Of a stretch of DNA of 52,898 nucleotides, positions 35,869 through 44,381 are shown one piece after another. The DNA is from Acidobacteriota bacterium. Lineage in GTDB: Bacteria; Acidobacteriota; Terriglobia; Bryobacterales; Bryobacteraceae. The stretch's first letter is position 1. Every line of letters starts with the position of its first letter. The DNA lies in the NCBI GenBank assembly GCA_018268835.1, contig JAFDVU010000032.1:1-52898 (forward strand). Direction: 5' to 3'. The notes under the pieces are model-generated. The model was given only the letters and a program-made list of their open reading frames with translations, ran no database searches and was not told the origin of the DNA. Made by a program: the position numbers and the translations under genes.

Positions 35869-36678
35869 ATGAAGAACCTCGCCAAGAAACTCATGGTTTC
35901 GCCCGGATCGCACGTCAAGCTGTCCGCGCTCGATGCCTCCGATACGCACGGCGTCGAAAAGGCTCAGGCCGAGGAACAATTCCCGCAACTCCGCGACCGC
36001 CTCGGCGTCCTGCAGTATCTGCTGTACGCCGAAGGCCGCCGCGCCCTGCTCGTCGTCCTGCAGGGCATCGACGCCGCCGGCAAGGACGGCACCATCCGCC
36101 ACGTCATGACCGGACTCAATCCGCAAGGCGTACGCGTCACCTCCTTCAAAGCCCCCGAGGGCACCGAGAAGCGCCACGACTACCTGTGGCGCATCCACTC
36201 CGCCATGCCCGAATTCGGCCAGATCGGCATCTTCAACCGCTCCCACTATGAGGACGTGCTGATCGTGCGCGTGCACAACCTCGTCCCCAAGAGCGAGTGG
36301 ACTCGCCGATACCGCCAGATCAACGAGTTCGAGCGCATGCTCAGCGACAACCACGTCCGCATCGTCAAGTTCCTTCTCTACATCGATCGCGACGAGCAGG
36401 CCGTGCGTTTCCGCGAACGGATCAACGACGAAAGCAAAAACTGGAAATTCTCCCCCGACGACCTCAAGGAACGCGAACACTGGGACGAATACATCCAGGC
36501 CTACGAAGCTGTGCTGAAGGAGTGCAACGCCGGCCACGCGCCGTGGTACCTGATTCCCGCCAACCGCAAGTGGTTCCGCAACTACGCGGTCGCGCAGGTG
36601 CTCGCCGACGAACTCGAAGCCATGGACCTGAAATATCCCAAGGCCACCCTCGATCTCTCCGGCATCACGTTCGAGTAG
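35869..36678 (+). CDS. ppk2: Polyphosphate kinase 2 family protein
   Basis: A 269-residue PPK2 enzyme, which moves phosphate between polyphosphate and nucleotides (NDP, or NMP in some classes). Walker A is GIDAAGKDGT at residues 66-75, and Walker B-like FNRSHYEDVLIVRV follows near residue 125. The family lid segment RYRQINEFERML and the C-terminal WYLIPANRKWFRNYAVAQVL are both present. The single-domain length fits class I or III; nucleotide preference cannot be read safely. It converges on the MFS gene with 2 bp between stop codons. Confidence 0.94.
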   Translation: MKNLAKKLMVSPGSHVKLSALDASDTHGVEKAQAEEQFPQLRDRLGVLQYLLYAEGRRALLVVLQGIDAAGKDGTIRHVMTGLNPQGVRVTSFKAPEGTEKRHDYLWRIHSAMPEFGQIGIFNRSHYEDVLIVRVHNLVPKSEWTRRYRQINEFERMLSDNHVRIVKFLLYIDRDEQAVRFRERINDESKNWKFSPDDLKEREHWDEYIQAYEAVLKECNAGHAPWYLIPANRKWFRNYAVAQVLADELEAMDLKYPKATLDLSGITFE

Positions 36679-36680
36679 CT

Positions 36681-37895
36681 TCAGCCTTCTTCGATGGCCG
36701 CCGTCAGCGGGGCCGTTACCATCGCCTTCGGCAGCGGCTTCCAGAAGATCAGCGCCAGCAGGATCGTCAGCGCCTGCACGCCGGCGATCAGCCCTACGCA
36801 CGCGCCCCACGTGGGATGAGCCCACAACATGCCCGGCACGGCGCTGCCCGCGCTGCCGCCCACGTAGTAGAAGGTCACGTACAGGCCTACCGCGGACGCG
36901 CGTGCTTCCGTGGCCGCGCTGCCCACGTAGCTCGACCCCGCCGCGTTGCCGACGAACACGCCCGAGCACGCCAGCGTCAAGCCCGCCATCACCGCCGGCA
37001 GACTGTGGATCAGGGTGAGCGCCACGCCTGCCGCGCCCGCCGTGAACGCCGCCACCAGCGCGAACCGGTGCCCCACCCGGTCGATCATCCGCCCCGCTTT
37101 GGGCGTGATGATCGCGCCCACCAGGTACACCACGAACAGTTGTCCCAGCGCCTGAGTGGATAGGCTGAAGGGAGGCGCGGCCAGGTAGAAATTCACGTAC
37201 GTGAACGTGCCCAGCAGCGTGAACATCACACAGAACCCTACCACGTAAGTCGCCGCCAGCCGTGGATTGCGCAGGTGCCGCAGCATCCCGATTGCCAGCG
37301 GTTGCCGGCTACGCTCACTCGTGAAGCGCCGCCCCGGCGGCAGCCACGCGCGGATCGCAGCCGCGCCCAGCAGGTTCACCACACCCAGCGCGATAAACGC
37401 CCACCGCCATCCCGCCGCCGCCGCCACGTACGCCGCCAGCACCCTGCCGCTGAACCCGCCCAGCACCGTACCCGTGACGTACGCCGCCGTCGCCGCCCCC
37501 GCGCCGTATTCCCACTCCTCATTCACGTACGCGATCACCACCGCGAAGATTCCCGGCGTAAACACGCCTTGCAGGAAGCGCCAGAACAGCAGTTGCCCGA
37601 AGTCGGCCGAGGTGGCCGCCAGCAGCGTGGGCACCGCCAGCAGAAACGCCGCCGGTACGATCACGCGCTTGCGCCCGAAGCGGTCCGCCACCACTCCCGC
37701 GAACGGCGCCGCCAGCGCCACCGCCAGGGTGGACGCCGTCACCAGCAGGCTCGCCCGCCCCGGTGTGAGTGCGAACACGCGCGCCAGCATCGGCAGCAAC
37801 GGCTGCGGGGCGAACAGCGTGGTGAACGCGCAGAACCCCGCCAGCACCACCGCCGCCGTGCGGGTGCCCGGCTGTTTTGGCGCGCTTTCGAGCAT
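36681..37895 (-). CDS. MFS transporter, probable drug/sugar efflux type
   Basis: A 404-residue major facilitator with about 12 membrane segments. After TM1 (TAAVVLAGFCAFTTLFAPQPLLPML) the loop 2-3 motif GVVADRFGRKRVIVPA is the MFS signature, and its weaker second-half counterpart is TPKAGRMIDRVGHRFALV. The sequence style resembles the YnfM/DHA1 efflux group. There is no convincing Shine-Dalgarno; TACAAT lies 5 nt before the ATG, so a leaderless message is possible. Substrate unknown. It diverges from the DUF1579-like gene across 115 bp. Confidence 0.92.
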   Translation of the reverse strand: MLESAPKQPGTRTAAVVLAGFCAFTTLFAPQPLLPMLARVFALTPGRASLLVTASTLAVALAAPFAGVVADRFGRKRVIVPAAFLLAVPTLLAATSADFGQLLFWRFLQGVFTPGIFAVVIAYVNEEWEYGAGAATAAYVTGTVLGGFSGRVLAAYVAAAAGWRWAFIALGVVNLLGAAAIRAWLPPGRRFTSERSRQPLAIGMLRHLRNPRLAATYVVGFCVMFTLLGTFTYVNFYLAAPPFSLSTQALGQLFVVYLVGAIITPKAGRMIDRVGHRFALVAAFTAGAAGVALTLIHSLPAVMAGLTLACSGVFVGNAAGSSYVGSAATEARASAVGLYVTFYYVGGSAGSAVPGMLWAHPTWGACVGLIAGVQALTILLALIFWKPLPKAMVTAPLTAAIEEG

Positions 37896-38010
37896 GTCCC
37901 ATTGTAGGGTGACTGCTCCAGATTCTCCCGAAAGCGGGTCGCCGGGGCCGTCGGGCGACGCGGCTCGCCGGCAGGTGGGTCAGAATGAATTCTGAAGGGA
38001 GCGAGTCCGC

Positions 38011-38502
38011 ATGAACCGTCAAGAACCAGAACCCGCGGCCCCAGATGATCTGGCCTCCGGCATGCCCGCGCTGGCTTTCATGATCGGAGATTGGGAGCTT
38101 GACTACACCGTCACGCGAAACGGCAGCACGACGCGTACCATCTGCGGAACAGGATCGATCCGGCGCTTTCTCGACGCGGCCTACATCACGTTCGATTATG
38201 TGATGCGACAGAAGGCGACGATGGAGAAAATCGGAGCGGCCCATGGGATTTTCGCCTGGGACAAGAAGGCCGGACAGTATCGATTCTTCTGGTTCGAAAG
38301 CTCCGGAACGTTCCTGCAAGCCGACGGGTCGCTTTCCGCCGATCACCCGCTCGCGCTCGAATGGCAAGGCGTCAACTGCCGGCAGGTGTTTCGCCGCGTC
38401 GACGCCGGCGCGATGTACCTGGAGATGCGTTGTCCCGACGAAGATCTCCTCCTGCGGGTTGACTTCACGCGTATGACCGGTGCCGGCCCGACGCCGGATT
38501 GA
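38011..38502 (+). CDS. DUF1579-like small beta-rich protein
   Basis: A 163-residue cytoplasmic-looking protein with no signal peptide. The core LAFMIGDWELDYTV...GTGSIRRFLDAAYITFDYVM...IFAWDKKAGQYRFFWFESSG resembles DUF1579/lipocalin-like proteins, in which a Gly-x-Trp opening starts a small barrel. No catalytic residues are apparent. GGAG lies about 9 nt before the ATG. The 115 bp upstream contain no other feature I can support. Function unknown. Confidence 0.75.
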   Translation: MNRQEPEPAAPDDLASGMPALAFMIGDWELDYTVTRNGSTTRTICGTGSIRRFLDAAYITFDYVMRQKATMEKIGAAHGIFAWDKKAGQYRFFWFESSGTFLQADGSLSADHPLALEWQGVNCRQVFRRVDAGAMYLEMRCPDEDLLLRVDFTRMTGAGPTPD

Positions 38503-38529
38503 CGTCCCGCCCTTTGGTTTCTACCACAC

Positions 38530-38559
38530 AAGACATCGGGGTCCGAATCCTGCTATAGG
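38530..38559 (+). promoter_or_regulatory. Candidate extended -10 promoter for the lyase/isomerase operon
   Basis: TGC-TATAGG (38551-38559) is an extended -10 type element. AAGACA (38530-38535) lies 18 bp upstream as a -35. The start would fall about 24 nt before the GTG at 38589, which has AGGAGG at 38575-38580. Confidence 0.4.
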
Positions 38560-38588
38560 TGGAATCGGCTGCAAGGAGGAGCCAGGCT

Positions 38589-39500
38589 GTGAGCGATCGA
38601 GCCTCTATTCTTCGCGCCGCACTGCAACGCCGACGCGCGCTCGTCGTGCCGGGATGTCACGACTCTCTCAGCGCCAGGATCATCGAGAACGCCGGATTCG
38701 AAGCCGTCCAGATCAGCGGCTTCGGCGTGGCCGGTAGCCTGCTCGGCAAACCCGATGTCGGTCTGGTCGATATGAAGGACATTCTCGACATCACCGGGCA
38801 CATCACCCGCGCCGTCCGCATTCCCGTCATGGCCGACATCGATACCGGCGGCGGCAACGCCCTCAACGCCGCGGCGGTCACCGGGCGCCTCATCGAGATG
38901 GGCGTGGCCGGGGTCAACATCGAAGACCAGGTCTTCCCCAAGCGCTGCGGGCACATGGAAGGCAAGCAGGTCATCCCCGCCGACGAAATGGCGGGCAAGG
39001 TCAGGGCGATGGTGGATGTCCGCCGGCGGTTGGGCCGCGACATCGTCATCAACGCGCGCACCGACGCCTACGCCGTCCACGGCTTGCGCGAAGCCATCTT
39101 CCGCGCCAACTTCTACCTCGATGCCGGCGCCGACCTGGTCTTCCTCGACGGCATCGGCACGCGCGCCGATATCGAGCGCGCGGCGCGCGAGATCCACGGA
39201 CTGCTCTCCGTGAACCTCATGGACGCGGTCACCGGCGTCAAGACCGAACTCATCTCCATCCCGGAGCTCGCCGCCCTCGGCATCGCCCGGGTGAGCATTC
39301 CGGTTGCGTCCATCATGGTCATGCACAAGGCGCTGACCGGGTTTTTTGCGGCGCTGCACGCCTCGCCCACCGGCCTTCTCGCCGGCGAAACGGACCGGCT
39401 GACCAGCTTCCGGGACTACACGGCTTTCGTCGGACTCCCCGAATACCGTGACCAGGAACGCGAATACCTGCCGGCTCCCGCGGCGGCGGCAACGCGGTAG
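38589..39500 (+). CDS. Isocitrate lyase/PEP mutase-family C-C lyase
   Basis: A 303-residue TIM-barrel protein of the ICL/PEP-mutase superfamily. GTG at 38589 is chosen because AGGAGG lies 8 nt upstream. The landmarks are PGCHDSLSARIIENAGFEAV, MADIDTGGGNA (metal site) and EDQVFPKRCGHMEGK. The KRCGH motif, with Cys120, is the acid catalyst of isocitrate and methylisocitrate lyases and is absent from true PEP mutases, so C-C cleavage is likely. NARTDAY and FLDGI also fit. Candidate reactions by family are methylisocitrate or 2,3-dimethylmalate cleavage to pyruvate plus an acid. It leads a five-gene operon with an aconitase-like pair and a dehydrogenase. Confidence 0.88.
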   Translation: MSDRASILRAALQRRRALVVPGCHDSLSARIIENAGFEAVQISGFGVAGSLLGKPDVGLVDMKDILDITGHITRAVRIPVMADIDTGGGNALNAAAVTGRLIEMGVAGVNIEDQVFPKRCGHMEGKQVIPADEMAGKVRAMVDVRRRLGRDIVINARTDAYAVHGLREAIFRANFYLDAGADLVFLDGIGTRADIERAAREIHGLLSVNLMDAVTGVKTELISIPELAALGIARVSIPVASIMVMHKALTGFFAALHASPTGLLAGETDRLTSFRDYTAFVGLPEYRDQEREYLPAPAAAATR

Positions 39501-39516
39501 TTCAAGGAGAACTGCC

Positions 39517-40812
39517 ATGGGTATGACACTGGCTGAAAAGATCCTCGCCCGCGCATCCGGGCGGGAGCGGGTGTCGCCGGACCAGATCGTGATCGCGCGC
39601 GTGGACCTCGCCATGAGTCACGAGAACGCCGACCTGGTGCGCAAGAGCTTCCTCGAAATCGGCGTGGAACGCGTGTGGGATCCCTCGAAGATCGTCATCA
39701 TCTTCGACCACCGCGTGCCCGCCGAATCGGAGAAGACCGCGACCACCCACCGCGCCGTGCGCGAGTTCGTCGCCGCCCAGGGGATCCCGCACTTCTACGA
39801 TGTCGGGCGCGGCGGTGTGTGCCACCAGGTGCTGCCCGAAGAAGGGCACGTCCGGCCGGGGATGGTGCTGGTAGGCACCGACTCCCACACCACCACCCAC
39901 GGAGCCTTCGGCGCCTTCGCCACCGGAATCGGCGCCACCGAGATGGCCGGCGTGTGGACCGAGGGGACGCTCTGGTTCAAGGTCCCTTCCAGCCTGCGCA
40001 TCGAAGTCGAGGGCGAGTTCCCGCCGTGGATCTCGGCCAAGGACCTGATCCTTCACATCATCGGCAAGCTCGGCGCCGCCGGCGCGGACTATCGCGCGGT
40101 CGAGTTCAACGGCCCCGCCATCCGCTGGATGAGCGTGGCCTCGCGCATGGTGCTCACCAACCTCGCCATGGAGATGGGAGCGAAAGTCGCCTTCACTCCC
40201 GTGGATGAGGTCCTGCTGAGCTTCCTGCGCCCGCGCGTGCAGGGAGAACTGGAAGTCATCGCGCCCGATCCGGACGCCGTCTACGAGCGCACCATCGGCA
40301 TCGATGCCGGCGCGGACCTGAAGGAGCCCTGCATCGCCTGCCCGCACGCGGTGGACAACGTGAAGCCGCTCTCCGCCGTAGGCGAGGTCCCGATCCATCA
40401 GGCGGTGATCGGCTCCTGCACCAATGGCCGCATCGAAGATCTCGAGGTGGCCGCGCGCGTGGTCGCCGGACGTCGCGTGCATCCGCGCACGCGCCTCATC
40501 GTCAGCCCGGCGTCGCAGCGCGTGTATCGCGAGGCGCTGCAACTGGGCTATCTGGAAACGTTGGTCGCGGCCGGCGCGATGGTGAATCCGCCGGGCTGCG
40601 GTCCCTGCGTGGGCGTCCACCAGGGCATCCTCGCGGCGGGTGAGAACTGCGTCTCTTCCACCAACCGCAACTTCATCGGCCGGATGGGCAGCAAGGATTC
40701 GTTTGTCTACCTGGCCAGCCCGGCGGTGGTCGCGGCATCCGCCATCGCGGGCAGACTGGCGCATCCGGAAGCGGTCGTAAAGGAGGGCCGGGTATGGCAG
40801 GCGAAAGCTTGA
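39517..40812 (+). CDS. Aconitase-family dehydratase, large subunit (LeuC/homoaconitase-like)
   Basis: A 431-residue [4Fe-4S] hydro-lyase large subunit. The cluster cysteines are C301 in GSCTNGR and C361/C364 in GCGPCVG. VGTDSHTTTHGAFGAFATGIGATEMA is the family block, and the short length matches the archaeal-type IPMI/homoaconitase form rather than the long bacterial LeuC. It would isomerise a 2-hydroxy acid through an unsaturated acid. AAGGAGA lies 6 nt before the ATG. It overlaps the small subunit by 19 nt. No leuA or leuB partner of the standard type is nearby, so a leucine role is doubtful. Confidence 0.92.
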   Translation: MGMTLAEKILARASGRERVSPDQIVIARVDLAMSHENADLVRKSFLEIGVERVWDPSKIVIIFDHRVPAESEKTATTHRAVREFVAAQGIPHFYDVGRGGVCHQVLPEEGHVRPGMVLVGTDSHTTTHGAFGAFATGIGATEMAGVWTEGTLWFKVPSSLRIEVEGEFPPWISAKDLILHIIGKLGAAGADYRAVEFNGPAIRWMSVASRMVLTNLAMEMGAKVAFTPVDEVLLSFLRPRVQGELEVIAPDPDAVYERTIGIDAGADLKEPCIACPHAVDNVKPLSAVGEVPIHQAVIGSCTNGRIEDLEVAARVVAGRRVHPRTRLIVSPASQRVYREALQLGYLETLVAAGAMVNPPGCGPCVGVHQGILAAGENCVSSTNRNFIGRMGSKDSFVYLASPAVVAASAIAGRLAHPEAVVKEGRVWQAKA

Positions 40813-41336
40813 AACTGCGCGGGCGCGTACGCGCCGTTCTGGGCGCGAACATCGATACCGACATCATCTATCCCGGCCGCTACCTGAACATCACCGACCG
40901 GGAGAAGACCGCGGAGCATCTCTTCGAACTGTCCTACCCGGACGTCCGCGCGGCGATTCAAGCGGGCGAGTTCATCGTCGCGGGCGCGAACTTCGGCTGC
41001 GGGTCCAGCCGCGAACAGGCGGCCGCGGCGCTCAAGTTCGCCGGCATCGGCGCCGTCGTCGCGGCAAGCTTCGCGCGCATCTTCTTCCGCAACGCGATCA
41101 ATCTGGGGCTGCCCGCCGTGGTGGCTCCGGACATGGCTGCGAACTGCGCGGCGGGCGACGAACTGGAAATCGATCTCGTGGCCGGCGCGATCCGCAACCT
41201 CACCACCGGCATCACGGTACAGGCGGCGCCGCTCGACCCCCGCGCGGCCGAACTGCTCGCCGCCGGCGGGCTGATCCCGTACCTCAAGCACAAGTACCTA
41301 CAGGAGGCGAACGCGACATGTCCAAGCACCGTATAG
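40794..41336 (+). CDS. Aconitase-family dehydratase, small subunit (archaeal LeuD-like)
   Basis: A 180-residue swivel-domain subunit. The catalytic GCGSSREQ motif covers residues 68-75, and [16 protein letters not shown] is the family signature of the archaeal-type small subunit. The loop at residues 30-33, which contacts the substrate side chain in characterised IPMI/homoaconitase relatives, reads YLNI. I recall YLV- or YLR- sequences there in characterised enzymes, so the substrate may be different. AAGGAGG lies 7 nt before the ATG, inside the large-subunit gene. It overlaps the next gene by 19 nt. Confidence 0.91.
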   Translation: MAGESLKLRGRVRAVLGANIDTDIIYPGRYLNITDREKTAEHLFELSYPDVRAAIQAGEFIVAGANFGCGSSREQAAAALKFAGIGAVVAASFARIFFRNAINLGLPAVVAPDMAANCAAGDELEIDLVAGAIRNLTTGITVQAAPLDPRAAELLAAGGLIPYLKHKYLQEANATCPSTV

Positions 41337-42430
41337 CCTGGTTGCCCGGCGACGGCATCGGCCCGGAGGTGTGCGACGCCGCGCGCTGCGTGCTCGATGC
41401 CGCGGGCTTCGAAGCCGAGTACCTGCACGGCGACATCGGCTGGGAGTTCTGGTGTCGCGAAGGCGACGCCCTGCCGCGGCGCACGCTCGACCTGCTGGGC
41501 GAGACCGAGTGCGCCTTCTTCGGCGCCATCACGTCGAAGCCCTCCGGCGAAGCCGCGCGCGAACTCGCGCCCGGGTTGCAGGGGCGCGGCCTCACCTACC
41601 GCAGTCCCATCGTGCGCATGCGCCAGATGCTCGATCTCTACGTCTGCCTTCGCCCCTGCCGCGCCTTCCCCGGCAATCCGCTCAACTACCGCGGCGGCAT
41701 CGACCTGGTCATCTTCCGCGAGAACACCGAGGGCATGTACATCGGGGTCGAGTTCCCACAAGTGCCGGCGGAGTTCCGCACCGTCCCTGCGATGCGGCGC
41801 ATCCCCGAAGATGCCGCGATCTCGATCCGTAGCGTCACGCCCGAAGCCTCGCGGCGCATCGTGGAGGCGGCGTTTCAATACGCGGTGAAGAACGGGCGGC
41901 GCAAGGTGACCGCGGTCCACAAGGCCAACGTCCTGCGCGCCACCTGCGGTGTGTTTCTGGACGCGGCCAACGAGGTGGCGGCACGCTATCCGCAAATTCA
42001 GTTCGAGACCGCCAACGTGGATGCGATCTGCATGTGGCTGCTCAAGAACCCGCTCAACTACGACGTAATCGTGACCACGAACCTTTTCGGCGACATCCTT
42101 TCCGACCTCTGCTGCCAGTTGGTGGGCGGTATGGGGTTTGGCTACAGCGGCAACATCGGAGACCGCTACGCGGTGTTCGAGCCGACCCACGGCTCGGCGC
42201 CGAAGTACGCGGGACAGCGGAAGGTCAACCCGCTGGCGACCATTCTCGCCGCGAAGATGATGGCGGAGTGGCTGGGCGAGTTGGAAATCGCGCGCAACAT
42301 CGAGGAGGCCGTGGCCCGTGTGGTGGCACAGGGCGCGGTCCGTACCTATGACCTGGGCGGCAGCGCCTCCACCATGGACGTTGCTCAGAGCGTGGCCCAA
42401 TCGCTGCGATTGGCGCCCGCCACGAGGTGA
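41318..42430 (+). CDS. Isocitrate/isopropylmalate-family decarboxylating dehydrogenase (RENTEG type)
   Basis: A 370-residue NAD(P)-dependent beta-decarboxylating dehydrogenase. It opens [30 protein letters not shown] and [11 protein letters not shown] (R134-G139) follow, then [31 protein letters not shown] and [19 protein letters not shown] is seen in isocitrate, homoisocitrate and tartrate dehydrogenases, whereas isopropylmalate dehydrogenases have RELTGG-type sequences. So this is probably not LeuB. CAGGAGG lies 8 nt before the ATG. It would oxidise and decarboxylate the secondary-alcohol product of the aconitase-like pair. Confidence 0.91.
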   Translation: MSKHRIAWLPGDGIGPEVCDAARCVLDAAGFEAEYLHGDIGWEFWCREGDALPRRTLDLLGETECAFFGAITSKPSGEAARELAPGLQGRGLTYRSPIVRMRQMLDLYVCLRPCRAFPGNPLNYRGGIDLVIFRENTEGMYIGVEFPQVPAEFRTVPAMRRIPEDAAISIRSVTPEASRRIVEAAFQYAVKNGRRKVTAVHKANVLRATCGVFLDAANEVAARYPQIQFETANVDAICMWLLKNPLNYDVIVTTNLFGDILSDLCCQLVGGMGFGYSGNIGDRYAVFEPTHGSAPKYAGQRKVNPLATILAAKMMAEWLGELEIARNIEEAVARVVAQGAVRTYDLGGSASTMDVAQSVAQSLRLAPATR

Positions 42431-42435
42431 ATTCC

Positions 42436-42978
42436 ATGTTAGAAATTCACACCACCCAACGTTTGGATCAGATCGAACTCAGCCTCAGGCTTGCCGCCGA
42501 ACGCCACGGCGGCGGCGTGCTGGCCGTGAGTCACGTCGGCCAGCTGCTGAAGGAAGACAAGTACGCCGGCGATGTTGACGCCCTCACGTTCACGGTCTGC
42601 TTCCCGGATCTGTATGCGAGCCTGCTGCACGCCGACGTGCGCTTCGCCGCCTTCCTGCCGGGGCGAATCGCGGCCTGCGCGTGGAAGGACGGCACCTTCC
42701 TGGAAGCGATCTCGCCCAAGGAATATTGCCGCATGTTGCACCGTCCCGAGGTCGAGCCGATGGCGGCGACCCTGGAGGACCGCATCCGGGTGGTGATGGA
42801 GGAGGCCGCGGGAAGGCGCGTCTTCGTTGCCGCGGCGGGCGGCGGTGTGACGGTCGAGCACCGTGCCACCGAGGACATGATCAACATGCGGGCCGCGCTG
42901 CCGCAGCGCATCGATTGCCTCGGCACCAAGGTGGAGGAACTCGCCGGCACCGGCGAGCACGATTCACCGGGCGGATGA
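42436..42978 (+). CDS. DUF302-like protein ending the operon
   Basis: A 180-residue soluble protein. ATG at 42436 is preferred over GTG at 42427 because GAGG lies 8 nt upstream. Residues about 5-115 resemble DUF302: a repeated amphipathic opening ([20 protein letters not shown]), then [10 protein letters not shown] and [25 protein letters not shown]. The C-terminal third ([13 protein letters not shown]...[13 protein letters not shown]) is unmatched. DUF302 proteins have no settled function. It starts 5 nt after the dehydrogenase stop and its end overlaps the convergent glmU by 15 bp. It may be an accessory or regulatory factor for the pathway. Confidence 0.72.
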   Translation: MLEIHTTQRLDQIELSLRLAAERHGGGVLAVSHVGQLLKEDKYAGDVDALTFTVCFPDLYASLLHADVRFAAFLPGRIAACAWKDGTFLEAISPKEYCRMLHRPEVEPMAATLEDRIRVVMEEAAGRRVFVAAAGGGVTVEHRATEDMINMRAALPQRIDCLGTKVEELAGTGEHDSPGG

Positions 42979-44373
42979 CGCTTCCTTGCGCGCGCGCCGT
43001 TTCCTGGCCCAATCCTCGCGCACAACCTGCCGCGCGCGGCCGAGCGCCAGCGCGTCCGCCGGAACGTTGTCCGTGATCACCGATCCCGCGCCCGTGTACG
43101 CGCCCGCGCCGATCTCGAGCGGCGCCACCAGAGTCGAGTTGCTGCCGATGAACGCGCCCTCGCCGATTTTGGTCGGGTGCTTGGCGTAGCCGTCGTAATT
43201 GCAGGTGATGGTGCCGGCGCCGATGTTACTCTTCGCGCCGATCGCCGAATCGCCCAGGTACGCCAGGTGGTTGGCCTTCGCGCCCGCGCCCATGCGGGTC
43301 TTCTTGAGTTCGACGAAGTTGCCGATGTGCGCGCCCGCCTCCACGTGGTTCTCCATCCGCAGCCGCGCGTACGGACCGGCCTGCGCGCCGCGCTCCAGGT
43401 GAGAGGTCGCGACCATGGTGAACGCGCCGACACGCACTTCATCTTCCAACACCGAATCTTCGATGATGGAGCAGGCGCCCACGGTGCAGTCCGCGCCGAT
43501 GCGCGTCCGCCCCAGGATCTGCGCGAAGGGCTCGATCACCGTGTCCGGCCCGATCTCGACTCCGGAATCGATCGTGATGGTCTCGGGCTTGACCAGGGTC
43601 ACGCCGTCGCGCATCACCTGCCGGCGCTTGCGCTCACGCAGGATGGCGTCGACTTCGGCAAGCTGCGCGCGGTCGTTGATCCCCAGCGCTTCGTTGGGGT
43701 CGGCGATCTGCATGGCTTCCACCGCGTGCCCGGCGCGTGAAAGAATCGCCGGCATGTCAGTGAGGTAATATTCTTTCGCCGGGTTATCCGTGCCGATCTC
43801 GCCGATGTGCTTCCAGAAGAGGTCCGCGCGGTAGCAGTAAATTCCCATGTTAGCTTCGCGGATGGCGAGCTGCTCCGCGGTGCCGGCCTTCTGCTCCACC
43901 ACGTCGCGCACGTTGCCGCGCTCGTCGCGGATGACGCGCCCGTAGCCGGTGGGGTCGTCCATCACGGCGCTCAGCAGCACGCCCGCCGCGCTCGTTCCCT
44001 TGGCCTGCGCGATCAGTTGCTCCAGGGTCTCCACTCGCAACAGCGGGCTGTCGCCGTAGAGCACCATCAGGTAGCCGCCGAGCCCGGAGGCGGCGTCGCG
44101 GCAAATCGAGACGGCGTGGCCGGTGCCCAACTGCTCCTTCTGCTCCACGAAGCCGATGCCCCCGGCGGCCGCCGCGGCGTCGCGCCGCACCTCTCCGGCC
44201 TGGTGCCCCACTACCACTAAGACGCGTTCGGGGGGCGCCAGCGCCAGCGCGGTATCGAGTACGTGGCCCAGCAGCGTCTTGCCGCCGGCGCGGTGCAGCA
44301 CCTTGGCCTTGCGCGATTTCATGCGGGTGCCCAGACCCGCCGCGAGGATCACAACCGTTACGTCGGAATGCAT
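42964..44373 (-). CDS. glmU: Bifunctional UDP-GlcNAc pyrophosphorylase/GlcN-1-P acetyltransferase
   Basis: A 469-residue GlmU, which makes UDP-N-acetylglucosamine for peptidoglycan and lipopolysaccharide. The N-terminal uridylyltransferase opens VVILAAGLGTRMKSRKAKVLH; QLGTGHAV and YGDSPLL follow. From about residue 250 the left-handed beta-helix acetyltransferase shows hexad repeats (TITIDSGVEIGPDTVIEP, IGAGTITCNYDGYAKH with the catalytic His region). Two ATGs lie in tandem (44376 and 44373). AGGA abuts the first, so I take the second. CATAAT lies 7 nt before it, so a leaderless start is also possible. yvcK ends 8 bp upstream. Confidence 0.96.
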   Translation of the reverse strand: MHSDVTVVILAAGLGTRMKSRKAKVLHRAGGKTLLGHVLDTALALAPPERVLVVVGHQAGEVRRDAAAAAGGIGFVEQKEQLGTGHAVSICRDAASGLGGYLMVLYGDSPLLRVETLEQLIAQAKGTSAAGVLLSAVMDDPTGYGRVIRDERGNVRDVVEQKAGTAEQLAIREANMGIYCYRADLFWKHIGEIGTDNPAKEYYLTDMPAILSRAGHAVEAMQIADPNEALGINDRAQLAEVDAILRERKRRQVMRDGVTLVKPETITIDSGVEIGPDTVIEPFAQILGRTRIGADCTVGACSIIEDSVLEDEVRVGAFTMVATSHLERGAQAGPYARLRMENHVEAGAHIGNFVELKKTRMGAGAKANHLAYLGDSAIGAKSNIGAGTITCNYDGYAKHPTKIGEGAFIGSNSTLVAPLEIGAGAYTGAGSVITDNVPADALALGRARQVVREDWARKRRARKEASSAR

Positions 44374-44381
44374 CATTCCTA

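Noticed and set aside
39517..42430. Leucine biosynthesis operon (leuCDB)
   Set aside because: No isopropylmalate synthase is present, the dehydrogenase has RENTEG instead of RELTGG, and a KRCGH lyase leads the operon.
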